Source of the DNA: Oscillospiraceae bacterium
GTDB taxonomy: Bacteria; Bacillota; Clostridia; Oscillospirales; Oscillospiraceae
Reading direction: 5' to 3'
DNA length: 64,000 bases
Assembly: GCA_910575815.1 (NCBI GenBank)
Contig: CAJTFN010000016.1
Span: 38,203 to 102,202 of the forward strand
Shown: positions 26,270 to 34,189 of the stretch, piece after piece
How the letters are laid out: the number at the start of each line of letters is the position of its first letter
How positions within the stretch are numbered: the first letter of the stretch is position 1
Notes under the pieces: generated by a model
Told to the model about the DNA's origin: nothing
The model's database searches: none
Seen by the model: only the letters and a program-made list of their open reading frames with translations
Made by a program: the position numbers and the translations under genes

Positions 26270-26719
26270 TTAGAGAGGGAACCGGATGCAAAATATCACG
26301 CTGCCAGCGGCGGCGAGCCCGAAGACCAGAGCGGTCACTAGGGGAATCGTGTGATTCCGCATTTTTCCGCTGTATTTCCCCTCTAAATGGACATCAAAAG
26401 GGTCAAGCGGGTTGTACCAGATAGGAACTTTGTCCCCAATCTTAAAGGGCAGGGGATTCATCCGCTCCTCGCAGTGGACTCGAAACTCCTTGCCGCGCAA
26501 GGTGAACCACACGACCGGGTGGAGCCATGTAGAGCCGTTGTTCCCCGATTCGTTAAGAACACATTCTTTCTCCGCTCCAATGACCTGTGCCGTGGTTTCT
26601 ACTGAGCAGCGAAGAATCTTTGAGGAATACTCCTGCATCCACTTTGCCGCCGTGGCAAAAAGAAACAGGGCGGGGAAGAGGGGCAGGCCGATGAGGGCTA
26701 TGTATCCAAGCCAGTGCAT
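26270..26719 (-). CDS. DUF3592-like membrane protein
   Basis: 149 aa from the ATG at 26719 (TTTGGAGG upstream). A transmembrane helix at about 4-24, a central beta-rich domain including 'IGDKVPIWYNPLDPFD', and a second transmembrane helix at about 124-146. The 'G..V.v.YnP..P....' motif between two end helices is typical of DUF3592. Function unknown. Between its stop and the terminator at 26006 there is about 230 nt with only a doubtful 37-codon Arg-rich frame (26155-26268, +). Confidence 0.65.
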   Translation of the reverse strand: MHWLGYIALIGLPLFPALFLFATAAKWMQEYSSKILRCSVETTAQVIGAEKECVLNESGNNGSTWLHPVVWFTLRGKEFRVHCEERMNPLPFKIGDKVPIWYNPLDPFDVHLEGKYSGKMRNHTIPLVTALVFGLAAAGSVIFCIRFPL

Positions 26720-26749
26720 TTTCAAAACCTCCAAAACTGTATTGCCGCT

Positions 26750-26778
26750 ATTGTATGCGAACACAAAAAAGAATATTA
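26750..26778 (-). promoter_or_regulatory. element promoter, GCATACAAT box
   Basis: GCATACAAT at 26750-26758, 31 nt upstream of the DUF3592-like gene; the upstream half is degenerate. Confidence 0.6.
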
Positions 26779-26804
26779 TAGGTTTGGGCTTCTGTGCATA
26801 TCAT
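26776..26804 (+). promoter_or_regulatory. element promoter TTATAG-n14-GCATATCAT
   Basis: 29 nt upstream of the GTG at 26833. CATCCCGACA (26802) and TGTCGGGATG (26859) form a 10-bp inverted repeat around the start. Confidence 0.6.
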
Positions 26805-26832
26805 CCCGACAAACGTGAAAAGGAGGGGTTTT

Positions 26833-26994
26833 GTGCAAGGAGTAATCATTCTTTCTTGTGTCGGGATGTTGGGTGCATGCGTTATCCTGCTCGTTGGCTT
26901 GCTGCGGTTGGCTTGGATAAACAGCCAAGACGACGACGGATGGAAGACCCGCAAGCGGACAGACGTCAATACTCGTTTCTGGGAGGAGGATTAG
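26833..26994 (+). CDS. small single-pass membrane protein, 53 aa
   Basis: GTG start with AAAAGGAGG 7 nt upstream. Residues 3-27 form a long hydrophobic helix; the tail is charged (QDDDGWKTRKR). No family recognised. First gene of a likely operon with DUF488 and folD. Confidence 0.6.
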   Translation: MQGVIILSCVGMLGACVILLVGLLRLAWINSQDDDGWKTRKRTDVNTRFWEED

Positions 26995-26999
26995 CGGGC

Positions 27000-27326
27000 A
27001 TGATTTTCACCACATATTTCGCGCTGCTCCGCAACCTGCCGGAGAACATCGTCTCCGTCAGCATCTGCGGCAGGGCTCCAGACTGGTATACCGGGCTGCA
27101 ATACAAGAAGCTGGCCCCGAAGTGGTCGTTTTTTCAGGAATGGAAGAGGAACCACGATAACAACTACTATGTTGAGCACTTCAACGCCGAGGTATTGGCT
27201 CCCCTGGCTGCCCGACAGGTAGTAGGGGAGCTACAGACTAAACTGCCCGATGCCACAAAGGATATTGCCCTGGTCTGCTACGAAAAGCCAGGCGTCTTCT
27301 GCCACCGGCATCTCGTAGCCGATTAG
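27000..27326 (+). CDS. DUF488 protein interrupted by an in-frame amber codon
   Basis: ATG 27000, GGGAGGAGG upstream, 5 nt after the previous stop. DUF488 features: MIFTTYFALLRNLPEN, SICGRAPDW, and the C-terminal IALVCYEKPGVFCHRHLVAD. The TAG at 27324-27326 falls where the family has Trp (HLVADWL); the frame continues for 45 codons (LCENGIECREWK...) to a TGA at 27464, just before folD. So it is a TGG-to-TAG mutant truncating the last helix, or a readthrough product. DUF488 function is unsettled. A hairpin (GGGCCAA / TTGGCCC) sits within the extension. Confidence 0.75.
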   Translation: MIFTTYFALLRNLPENIVSVSICGRAPDWYTGLQYKKLAPKWSFFQEWKRNHDNNYYVEHFNAEVLAPLAARQVVGELQTKLPDATKDIALVCYEKPGVFCHRHLVAD

Positions 27327-27465
27327 CTCTGTGAAAACGGCATCGAGTGCCGGGAATGGAAAAACGAAGAATATGAATCGGTGGTCTGCGCACGGGCCAA
27401 TTCCTCTCGGCTACAAGTAGCAGAGGCTCCTTGGCCCATTTTACTGAGATTGGAGGAGAACTGAC

Positions 27466-28314
27466 ATGGCAATAATTCTCGATGGCGCAAGAGTCGCCAA
27501 GGAAATCAAACAGCAAATTCGGAAAGAAGTTGCCGATATGCATGCGGCCTACTATCTGGCTCGTCCGCCTCACCTGGTCACAATTCTGGTTGGGAACAAC
27601 CCCGCCAGTCAGATATATGTCCGGAACAAGGCCAGGGATTGCGAGGAGTGCGGCTTCACCAACGAAACTGTGGAGCTGCCCGAGGATACAACGAGAGGGA
27701 AGTTGCTGAACCTCATTGTCAGCCTGAATAAGAACCAGGGCGTGGACGGCATCCTGTGCCAGCTCCCACTGCCGGAGGGCCTGGATGAGTGGGCCATCCT
27801 AAACGCCATCGACCCGGGCAAGGATGTGGACTGCTTCCATCCCGAAAACGTGGGAAGGCTGACAGCGGGCCGCCCAGCTTTCAAGCCGTGTACCCCTGCT
27901 GGCGTTATGCGGCTGCTGGCAGAATACAGCATCCCTATTGCGGGAAAAAACTGCGTGGTCATTGGAAGGAGCAACATCGTGGGGAAACCCATGGCCCAGC
28001 TCCTGACCGCCGCTGATGGAACCGTGACCATCTGCCACTCCCGAACGGAGAATCTGGCGGCATTCACCCGGAATGCGGATATTCTGGTGTCTGCCGTGGG
28101 AAGGCCGGGACTGGTTACGGCCGATATGGTCAAGGACGGCGCCGTCGTTGTGGATGTCGCCATGAACAGAGGCCTGGATGGGAAGCTCTGTGGCGATGTG
28201 GATTTTGACACCGTGCAGGAGAAGGCGTCTTATATCACGCCGGTCCCTGGCGGCGTGGGGCCCATGACAAGGGCCATGCTGATGGAGAACCTTTTCAAAG
28301 CCGCCATGCGATGA
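27466..28314 (+). CDS. folD: bifunctional methylenetetrahydrofolate dehydrogenase / cyclohydrolase FolD
   Basis: 282 aa, normal length. Catalytic Tyr and Lys in the YVRNKARDCEECG segment, substrate contacts in GILCQLPLP, DPGKDVDCFHPEN, Rossmann motif GRSNIVGKP, and the terminal TPVPGGVGPMT signature. It interconverts methylene-, methenyl- and formyl-THF with NADP+, feeding purine, thymidylate and initiator Met-tRNA formylation. A replicon-borne copy fits the nucleotide-supply theme and perhaps the nearby tRNA-Met. GGAGGAG precedes the ATG. Confidence 0.96.
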   Translation: MAIILDGARVAKEIKQQIRKEVADMHAAYYLARPPHLVTILVGNNPASQIYVRNKARDCEECGFTNETVELPEDTTRGKLLNLIVSLNKNQGVDGILCQLPLPEGLDEWAILNAIDPGKDVDCFHPENVGRLTAGRPAFKPCTPAGVMRLLAEYSIPIAGKNCVVIGRSNIVGKPMAQLLTAADGTVTICHSRTENLAAFTRNADILVSAVGRPGLVTADMVKDGAVVVDVAMNRGLDGKLCGDVDFDTVQEKASYITPVPGGVGPMTRAMLMENLFKAAMR

Positions 28315-28320
28315 GAAATA

Positions 28321-28357
28321 CCGCCGGGCCCCGCTTGGGACCTGGCGGCTTCTTTTT
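28321..28357 (+). terminator. terminator of folD
   Basis: CCGCC / GGCGG-based stem then TTCTTTTT. Confidence 0.8.
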
Positions 28358-28358
28358 G

Positions 28359-28387
28359 GAATGGAACATGGCTCATTCGCATACAAC
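28359..28387 (+). promoter_or_regulatory. element promoter GAATGG-n14-GCATACAAC
   Basis: 47 nt upstream of the YodL-domain gene. Confidence 0.75.
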
Positions 28388-28433
28388 GAAGCAAAGCATG
28401 TTTCCGGATTACAAATTTTCAAGGAGGATTTTT

Positions 28434-29156
28434 ATGGAATACGCTATCTATCAGGTTAAGAATACTAACCCCGATGGCCGGATGTTTATGGACTCCGACT
28501 GGCTGGCCAAGAACGGGCTGGAAGCCACCAAGGACGCCTATGACAGGGTATATTCTGGGGAGGTTGAGAGCTTCGAACCGCTGGGGTACCTGTGGAAGAA
28601 GTTCAACATGGCCCACCCGGACGACTACCGAGGCCGCAGCCTATCGGTGTCCGATGTGGTCGTTCTCACCGATAAAGAAGGGACGAGAGCGTTCTTCTGC
28701 GACAGCTTTGGCTGGACAGAGGTACCCGAGTTCCTTGGTAAACGGGCGATTCGAAGGAATGGCATTGTCAACATCCACGTCTGTCCGAGCCACTGTGAGG
28801 CTCTTCTCACAACCACGGCGCATGTGGTGCAGACGTGGAAGGTCGACGCCCTTGGCAACTTTGTCGATGAGGTCAGCAACGATGATATTGCCAACGGGCC
28901 GGACGACGGCAACATCTGGGAGTGCGAGGAGTGTGGCGCGGAGGCCGAGGTGGTTGAGTGCCAGCGCTTCTCTATCATCGATGGAGAAGCCGAGGGAAGT
29001 CTGTATATGCCGGCCACGCCCCGCGGCTGCGCCTTCTGGATTGCCAGGGGAATGACTGCGGCGAAGTACATTCCTATCGTGCCAGACGAGAGGGGAATCC
29101 CCTGCCTGACGGTTGAGGGGAAAGTATTCTACCTGACGGACATCAACAACGCATGA
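28434..29156 (+). CDS. YodL-domain protein, 240 aa
   Basis: AAGGAGG precedes the ATG at 28434. Residues 3-80 match YodL: YAIYQVKN..., YDRVYSGEV, then the diagnostic FNMAHPDDYRGRSLSVSDVVVL, ending in FFCDSFGWTEV. A CEEC pair lies around residue 160, in a C-terminal region that is unrecognised. YodL domains are common on Firmicutes conjugative elements and phages; function unknown. Confidence 0.75.
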   Translation: MEYAIYQVKNTNPDGRMFMDSDWLAKNGLEATKDAYDRVYSGEVESFEPLGYLWKKFNMAHPDDYRGRSLSVSDVVVLTDKEGTRAFFCDSFGWTEVPEFLGKRAIRRNGIVNIHVCPSHCEALLTTTAHVVQTWKVDALGNFVDEVSNDDIANGPDDGNIWECEECGAEAEVVECQRFSIIDGEAEGSLYMPATPRGCAFWIARGMTAAKYIPIVPDERGIPCLTVEGKVFYLTDINNA

Positions 29157-29165
29157 GCACAACAA

Positions 29166-29194
29166 AAGGGCCCCTCCAGTTTGGAGGGGCCCTT
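29166..29194 (+). terminator. Rho-independent terminator
   Basis: AAGGGCCCCTCC / GGAGGGGCCCTT stem with AGTTT loop. Confidence 0.85.
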
Positions 29195-29212
29195 CGTTTG
29201 ACCTTGTGGGGA

Positions 29213-29286
29213 TAGCGGGAGCCGGATTCGAACCAGCAGATACCCGGGATATGAGCCCGGGATGTACACCAATGCATCGTCCCGCC
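29213..29286 (-). tRNA. tRNA-Met (CAU), initiator-like features
   Basis: 74 nt. Acceptor GGCGGGA / TCCCGCT with a G:U closing pair; anticodon arm CCGGG-CTCATAT-CCCGG with anticodon CAU; T arm GCTGG-TTCGAAT-CCGGC; discriminator A; no encoded CCA. Three G:C pairs next to the anticodon loop and a weak first pair are initiator hallmarks, but the D arm is short (3-4 bp) and position 8 is C, so elongator Met or Ile2 (lysidine) remain possible. It lies downstream of the large RNA gene. Confidence 0.88.
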
Positions 29287-29449
29287 ATATAGACATGAGC
29301 CGTAGAAACGGTTATTTTTTCGGAAAAGTTCAAGAAACAAAAGAAAATAGAACAAATCATGTAAATTTTGCAACAAAAAGCGCAAAAAACGAAAGAACAA
29401 GCAGGAGTTAAAGGACATATATGTACTTTTAAGAGAGATTTTTTTCAAA

Positions 29450-30197
29450 ACAAAAATTTTCGATTCCGTACTGTTATGGCTGTACGGTAACGTTCGTTTT
29501 GTTAAAGCAGTTAGGGTTCATTCTCCCGCCACCCACCCCCTGCCGCCGCACCGCCTTCCCGGCTGCTCTCGTAACTGTGTCGGGCCGCGAGGGGCTTCAA
29601 CTGAACCCACATCGCATTCCTTTGTTGCCAAATCACTCGGGTTTACCCGAGCCTCCAGCCTGCACGGGTTTACCCTGTTTGGGTGCAGCTTTCCCCCTGG
29701 CCTCAGACCAGGAAAAAGACGCACGAACCCCGTGCAGCTTATAGCAATGCGATGCCACCTGCCCGTAAGCCACTTCTGCATGCCTGGCTTAGCCACACGA
29801 ACCCATTTCCTCCAGAAAAGCCCTTCGTCTGGCGGGCAGGTCCCCCTCTCCCTCACGGGAGCGCGGAACCCTCAACCTATCTAATTTAGGGGAGGGCTTG
29901 AAAATAGATTAGACTCCTCCCTTGGTATGCCGATTAGATACATCCGGCTGACGGGGGTTCGGTTCGCATTTCCACACACGTTCCTCCGAGTGGATTCTCT
30001 GCATCAGCTCCACCAGACTTGACTCTTCTGTGTTCGGGGGCGAAGAGGTGAGCGAAGACTCCCCCGACAGTATTTAACTGCCCTTTATGAACGCAACGCC
30101 TTTGGCAAAAGCCCTTGTCCCACCGCCGAACCATTCGGGAATTTGTGTGACTTCTCCCGTCCGGCCCTCGATGGCCCCTTTGTCACGCCTTTTGCGG
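29450..30197 (-). ncRNA. large ornate non-coding RNA, GOLLD/ROOL-like candidate
   Basis: About 750 nt with no coding potential on either strand. An element promoter at 30205-30233 points into it, and a terminator-like hairpin (CCGTAC / GTACGG, 29466-29487) followed by an A/T-rich stretch ends it. Inside are many stable hairpins, e.g. CTCGGGTTTACCCGAG (29636) and GCACG / CGTGC around 29730. Size, complexity, association with a mobile element and a tRNA immediately downstream match GOLLD and ROOL RNAs, which form large multimeric assemblies and sit near tRNAs in phages. I cannot verify a family match by eye. Confidence 0.6.
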
Positions 30198-30204
30198 TAT
30201 TTGT

Positions 30205-30233
30205 ATTATATGCGGAGCCTGGAATCCTATTTG
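30205..30233 (-). promoter_or_regulatory. element promoter AAATAG-n14-GCATATAAT (large RNA)
   Basis: AATAGGATT with near-standard spacing to GCATATAAT; predicted RNA start about 30198. Confidence 0.7.
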
Positions 30234-30264
30234 GCAAATTTCCCGAGCCCGCCAGCTTGAAGTT

Positions 30265-30293
30265 ATTATATGCACCTGTCCCAGAAACCATTC
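30265..30293 (-). promoter_or_regulatory. second element promoter GAATGG-n14-GCATATAAT
   Basis: Excellent match 60 bp upstream of the first; tandem promoters suggest strong transcription of the large RNA. Confidence 0.75.
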
Positions 30294-30331
30294 TGACCTG
30301 GATGTACACGGATTTTTATCGGGAAAAGACG

Positions 30332-30362
30332 CAAAAAGATGGGGCCCCTATTGGGGCCCCTC
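30332..30362 (-). terminator. terminator of the SSB gene
   Basis: GGGGCCCC / GGGGCCCC hairpin then ATCTTTTTG on the minus strand. Confidence 0.8.
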
Positions 30363-30440
30363 CTAGACCTCCCTGTTGGGAAGTCCGGGTGAAGTTGCAG
30401 GAAATTGCGAAGGCGGGAAATCACGAAAGAAATCCAGGAA

Positions 30441-31418
30441 TCAGAAGGGCAGCTCGCCCTCCTCATCCTCCAGGGGCATGAACTCGCTGGAGGGAATGGG
30501 AGCGGGGCCGTCAGCGGCGGCAGCGGCGGAACCAGCAGGAGCGGGGCCAGCGGGGTTATCCTCACCGGCGGCCAGGGGAGCAAACTTCATCATACCCACC
30601 TCCCGGGCGGACATGCGGTAGCTTACGTTGCCGTTGTACTCCTCCTCCCTCACGGGGCCGGTGACAGCCGCCATGGCGCCGGGCTTTGCCAGGTTGGCGA
30701 GCGTCTCAGCCTTTTTGTCGAAAACCACAATGTTGATGATGCGCTTGTTGGGGTCGTATTCCTTGTCCTTGGTGTCGTTTCCGTTCACGGCATCGAAGAC
30801 CTTGGCGGCGGGGACAGCGGTCTTCAGACCAAAGCTGTAATACTTATGGCCGTTGGACTCGCCGGACTTGGGGGTGCCAACCACGGTGCCAGGCAGCAGC
30901 TCGGCCATGTTGATGACGCGGTCAGAGCCGGTCTTGTCCTTGTAGACGTAAGACACGGTGCCGAAGGCATCAGTCACCTTGGCCACGATGGGCTTGCCCT
31001 TGCTCTCCATCAGAACATGCTTGTTGACGGCGCAGCTCACGGAAGAGCCTTGGGAGCCATCAGCCTTGTCGTAGGTCCGCAGAGACAGCTTGCCGGCCAC
31101 GGCAATCTTCATGCCCTTCACATAGACCTTGGAGACCTCCTCGGCATCCTTTCCGAACAGGGAGAGGTCCACGAACTCGCTCATGGAGTAGGTGTTCTCC
31201 TTGCTGTAGGTGCCGTTGGCACGGGCCAGCAGCTCATCAGCGGCGCCGCGGATGCCGATACTGAAGCTGAACCGGGCCTGCTTTTCGCCGTCGGCAGGGA
31301 AGAACTTGGGGTCATTGCTGGCCGCGAACCCCTCCAGGTGGAACGCATAGGGGTCATTCTCGACGGTGCGACCGACAACGTTGGCCAGGTAGGGCTTCCT
31401 GGTAGTAGTGTTAGACAT
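30441..31418 (-). CDS. single-stranded DNA-binding protein with tandem OB folds
   Basis: 325 aa; AAAGGAG before the ATG at 31418. Two OB-like domains: about 5-135 (FSFSIGIRGA..., GMKIAVAGKLSLRTY) and about 140-275 (RIINIVVFDKKAETLANL, GAMAAVTGPV). A Pro/Ala-rich linker leads to an acidic tip EFMPLEDEEGELPF, equivalent to the SSB C-terminal DDxxPF tip that recruits repair and replication partners. Longer than host SSB (about 170 aa) because of the second domain. It would coat replication forks of the element. Confidence 0.8.
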   Translation of the reverse strand: MSNTTTRKPYLANVVGRTVENDPYAFHLEGFAASNDPKFFPADGEKQARFSFSIGIRGAADELLARANGTYSKENTYSMSEFVDLSLFGKDAEEVSKVYVKGMKIAVAGKLSLRTYDKADGSQGSSVSCAVNKHVLMESKGKPIVAKVTDAFGTVSYVYKDKTGSDRVINMAELLPGTVVGTPKSGESNGHKYYSFGLKTAVPAAKVFDAVNGNDTKDKEYDPNKRIINIVVFDKKAETLANLAKPGAMAAVTGPVREEEYNGNVSYRMSAREVGMMKFAPLAAGEDNPAGPAPAGSAAAAADGPAPIPSSEFMPLEDEEGELPF

Positions 31419-31473
31419 AGTGATGTTCTCCTTTTATAGATAAAATTTAACACCCTTGTTCAGTGTTTGAATG

Positions 31474-31502
31474 TTTATATGCATGTTCTCAAAATCCTAT
31501 TA
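31474..31502 (-). promoter_or_regulatory. element promoter TAATAG-n14-GCATATAAA
   Basis: 56 nt upstream of the SSB gene. Confidence 0.7.
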
Positions 31503-31540
31503 CGGCATCTGAGAAAAATCTTCAAAAGATTTTGAGAAGA

Positions 31541-31572
31541 GATGCTTCTGCACAAAACGGTACAGAAGCATC
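31541..31572 (-). terminator. terminator
   Basis: GATGCTTCTG / CAGAAGCATC stem downstream of the gene at 31586; followed by a second AAAATCTT / AGATTTT hairpin. Confidence 0.65.
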
Positions 31573-31585
31573 AAAATATTGTAGT

Positions 31586-32299
31586 TTAGGCGGCGTGGAC
31601 AGTATTGATTTCCTGGCCCAACCATGTGCCGGAGATGAGGTTTTCTCCTGTTGTGGGGTCCACTTCAAGGTGAATATTCGCGCTGGCCAGTTGCTTCAGC
31701 AGCTCCGCCTGGAAAATAACGTTGACCGGCTCCTCCGCCAGCTTGGGGGAGAGTGCAAACCAGAAGCCAGGGCACTTCGTGTGCTGCCGGCCCAGAAGCC
31801 GGCCTTCCCGGATAAGCTGCTCCCGATGGGCCAGGACCTCGTGGTTAAAGCCCCAGCGCTCCAGAAACGACTTGACGTGTTTGCTGTACACAAGCATCAT
31901 GTCTGCCCCGGTGAAGACGCCCTTGACACCCTTGGGCCCTTTCGGCCAGCAGAGCAGGTAGGCGGCGGTTCGCTTGGCCTCATCGAGGAGCCAGCCGGGC
32001 ATCGGTTCGCCATGTTTCAGGTAGGACAGCTCCAGACAGAAGGTGTCCCGGGGGTCATCCATGTAGGCGAGTTGGGCCTTCTCGTCGATGGGCAAAGTCC
32101 ACTCGCCCTCGTGCATGATTACATCAACCCCCCGCATCTGGCGCTCTCGGTCATAAACCCGCTCGAAGGAAATCTTCGCAGCGTCAGGGCCTTTCTCGGT
32201 GATAAGCGATTCCATCGGCTTATAAAAATGTTCGTCGAGGAAATCGCCGAAGACGTTGGACAGCTTGATGTCGCTGGAGAAGTTGCTTTTCTTTTGCAT
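31586..32299 (-). CDS. hypothetical protein, possible PD-(D/E)XK-type nuclease fold
   Basis: 237 aa from the ATG at 32299. The segment RGVDVIMHEGEWTLPIDEKAQLAY places an Asp, then a DEK triplet about 13 residues later, on adjacent strands, followed by a FCLELSY strand; this is the D...(D/E)xK arrangement of PD-(D/E)XK enzymes, and similar uncharacterised proteins occur in phages. The C-terminal half is unrecognised. Nuclease activity is inference only. Confidence 0.5.
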   Translation of the reverse strand: MQKKSNFSSDIKLSNVFGDFLDEHFYKPMESLITEKGPDAAKISFERVYDRERQMRGVDVIMHEGEWTLPIDEKAQLAYMDDPRDTFCLELSYLKHGEPMPGWLLDEAKRTAAYLLCWPKGPKGVKGVFTGADMMLVYSKHVKSFLERWGFNHEVLAHREQLIREGRLLGRQHTKCPGFWFALSPKLAEEPVNVIFQAELLKQLASANIHLEVDPTTGENLISGTWLGQEINTVHAA

Positions 32300-32330
32300 G
32301 ATATAGGCATCCTCTTTTGTTTGATGGGTT

Positions 32331-32359
32331 ATGATATGCAAAGGGGAGGAATCCTAACA
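32331..32359 (-). promoter_or_regulatory. element promoter, GCATATCAT box
   Basis: GTTAGGATT precedes GCATATCAT, 32 nt upstream of the start at 32299. Confidence 0.7.
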
Positions 32360-32374
32360 CGGAAGCAGAAAAAA

Positions 32375-32400
32375 CCGCAGGCAGCTTTTGCTGTCTGCGG
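32375..32400 (-). terminator. Rho-independent terminator
   Basis: CCGCAGACAGC / GCTGCCTGCGG stem then TTTTTTC on the minus strand. Confidence 0.88.
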
Positions 32401-32408
32401 CATGGGCC

Positions 32409-33266
32409 TCACCAGATATGCGTTTTGGCGATGGCGTTATCCGAAATCGCGAAGTAGCGGTCGAAGTTGCTCTCGCAGGTGGTGGCGTCGATGTTGACCA
32501 CATCGCCGTCCAGGACGGCGATGGTCCACTCATGGCAAACCCCGCCAACACGTCCCTTGCGGCCCTGACAGTTGATACCAGCTTGGCGCAGCAGGAGATT
32601 CAGAGCAGAAGTATAGCCATCGCATACGCCGATTTTGTTGAAGAATACGCCGTATGCGGTGTGCCCAATGCGAGTACCGTCATCCACATAGGTGGTATTG
32701 TCAACCACCCACTTGACCAGAACCTCGGCAATCTCCTTCTGGGACATGCCGTCAGTGATGGCGCCGCTTCTGCAAAGGCCGCTGTAAATCTCGACAGCCT
32801 TGGCGTTGGCCTGATGGCGCCGCTCAATCATCTCGGCGGTGTTGCCGTCGTGGGCGGCCAGATTAAGAACGATGGAAAAGCCGCCCTCGTTGACTACTGT
32901 GGAATAGGAGATTTTCCGGAGGTAGTTGCAATACTCCGGGAACCTGTAAGAATCGTTCAACGCAGTCTTCAAGGCCTCGGTGATTTGCTCCTTCATTCCA
33001 TTCTGATAGGGGATGGTGTAGGGGATGACGACCTCGGTCAGGTCGTTGTTTGCCGCATAGAGCAGCACGGACAAGAACGCCCCGCCAGTGAGGGGATTCG
33101 CAGGCAGCTTCTCAGGAAAGAAGCTGCTCTGAAATTCCTCCGCTCGAACAGACGTCCGGGCCCCATCCGCAACAGCGGGAGTTGCTGCGAAGGTGGTGAC
33201 CGTCAGGGTCAGAGCCAACGCGCAGAGGAGGGCAATGCTGGTGAAGATGTTGATAAGCTTTTTCAT
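32409..33266 (-). CDS. secreted transglutaminase-like (cysteine protease fold) protein
   Basis: 285 aa from the ATG at 33266 (AAAGGAG upstream). Signal peptide 1-27 (MKKLINIFTSIALL..., TTFAA site). The transglutaminase-like core has the catalytic Cys in GVCDGYTSALNLLLRQAGI, His in CHEWTIAVLDG and Asp in NIDATT, in the expected order. Exported enzymes of this type cross-link or cleave surface proteins and peptides; substrate unknown. Together with the VanX-like and NAGPA proteins it gives the element several envelope-directed enzymes. Confidence 0.85.
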   Translation of the reverse strand: MKKLINIFTSIALLCALALTLTVTTFAATPAVADGARTSVRAEEFQSSFFPEKLPANPLTGGAFLSVLLYAANNDLTEVVIPYTIPYQNGMKEQITEALKTALNDSYRFPEYCNYLRKISYSTVVNEGGFSIVLNLAAHDGNTAEMIERRHQANAKAVEIYSGLCRSGAITDGMSQKEIAEVLVKWVVDNTTYVDDGTRIGHTAYGVFFNKIGVCDGYTSALNLLLRQAGINCQGRKGRVGGVCHEWTIAVLDGDVVNIDATTCESNFDRYFAISDNAIAKTHIW

Positions 33267-33301
33267 GAGAGTGCTCCTTTCGAATTTTGAAACTGTCCTG
33301 A

Positions 33302-33330
33302 ATGTTATGCAATTTCCTGGTTTCTGATTT
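33302..33330 (-). promoter_or_regulatory. element promoter AAATCA-n14-GCATAACAT
   Basis: 36 nt upstream of the transglutaminase-like gene; overlaps the end of the upstream gene. Confidence 0.6.
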
Positions 33331-34069
33331 AGGCAAACCATTTCGGGAACTCTTCCCGGAATGAATCGCCCCAGGCTTTAACCTGTTCCAGATTGATTGC
33401 GTGCTCCCGAAGGGCCGGGTGCAGCATAAAAAACCCGACGTCCAGGTCTTTCGGGACGACAGGCATCCGCCCGGCGTCTGCGTGAACATCCCGTTCGGCA
33501 GGGTCTACCAGGGTAATCTCCTCGTTCCGAATAACCATGGAGACAACCGGTTGGCTGTCTTCCTCGCAGCTCTCCTTATTCATGAGCGTGATTTCCACCT
33601 CCAGGAAGGGGAAGGCTTTTGCGAGGATTTCCCAATCATTCTTAATCTCCTCAACAGATGGCCATTTGCCAACGTTGTCGGCGAAGCTGATGGTTCCGTC
33701 AGGATGACACCATCCGTGGGGGCCCGAGATGAAGCAGGAAGAAACCCAGTCGTTTCTTACGTACTGCGTCCCCAAATGCCCCCAATCTTCTTTCCATTGG
33801 GCCTGATTCTCCCAGAACTTGTTGAGAGCATCGAAGAATTTCTCCTCAGCTTTCGGGTCAGAACCTTTCCTTCTCGGGTCAACAGGTTCTTTCGGAAAGC
33901 CAATCAGTCTAATGGCCTCCTCAACGAAGGCATGGTCGTTGCCGTGCGGGAAGCTGAAAAAGTTGTCCGTCCGGCGAATGATTTCCAACGCCTGGGTTTG
34001 GGCGATGGGGGCCCCGGTGACCAACATCTGAGGCCACTTGGGAAGCCCACGGTCAAGCAGATTTTCCAT
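33329..34069 (-). CDS. hypothetical protein, 246 aa
   Basis: AAGGAGAAC precedes the ATG. Soluble, acidic, with several Trp-rich segments (FWENQAQWKEDWGHLG) and a Gly/His-rich motif (GPHGWCHPDGT). I recognise no family. Own element promoter 54 nt upstream. Confidence 0.7.
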   Translation of the reverse strand: MENLLDRGLPKWPQMLVTGAPIAQTQALEIIRRTDNFFSFPHGNDHAFVEEAIRLIGFPKEPVDPRRKGSDPKAEEKFFDALNKFWENQAQWKEDWGHLGTQYVRNDWVSSCFISGPHGWCHPDGTISFADNVGKWPSVEEIKNDWEILAKAFPFLEVEITLMNKESCEEDSQPVVSMVIRNEEITLVDPAERDVHADAGRMPVVPKDLDVGFFMLHPALREHAINLEQVKAWGDSFREEFPKWFA

Positions 34070-34122
34070 TTGTGTTCTCCTTCAAAAGATTTCGTGATTC
34101 TCCTAAATTCGGTGTTGCGAAA

Positions 34123-34151
34123 GTTATATGCAGGCGCAGAAATTCCTATTA
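34123..34151 (-). promoter_or_regulatory. element promoter TAATAG-n14-GCATATAAC
   Basis: 54 nt upstream of the start at 34069. Confidence 0.75.
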
Positions 34152-34159
34152 CGAAAGAA

Positions 34160-34183
34160 ACGCGCCCCTTGAAAGGAGCGCGT
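34160..34183 (-). terminator. terminator of the primase gene
   Basis: AACGCGCTCCTT / AAGGGGCGCGTT stem then TCTTTCG. Confidence 0.75.
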
Positions 34184-34189
34184 TCTGGT

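Noticed and set aside
27324..27326. Amber-recoded genetic code across the element
   Set aside because: Several well-supported genes here end in TAG at the expected family end, so TAG acts as a stop; the DUF488 case looks local.
27400..27460. Folate riboswitch upstream of folD
   Set aside because: The GGGCCAA/TTGGCCC hairpin lies inside the DUF488 extension and does not show a THF-riboswitch core I can recognise; more likely a terminator-like stem.
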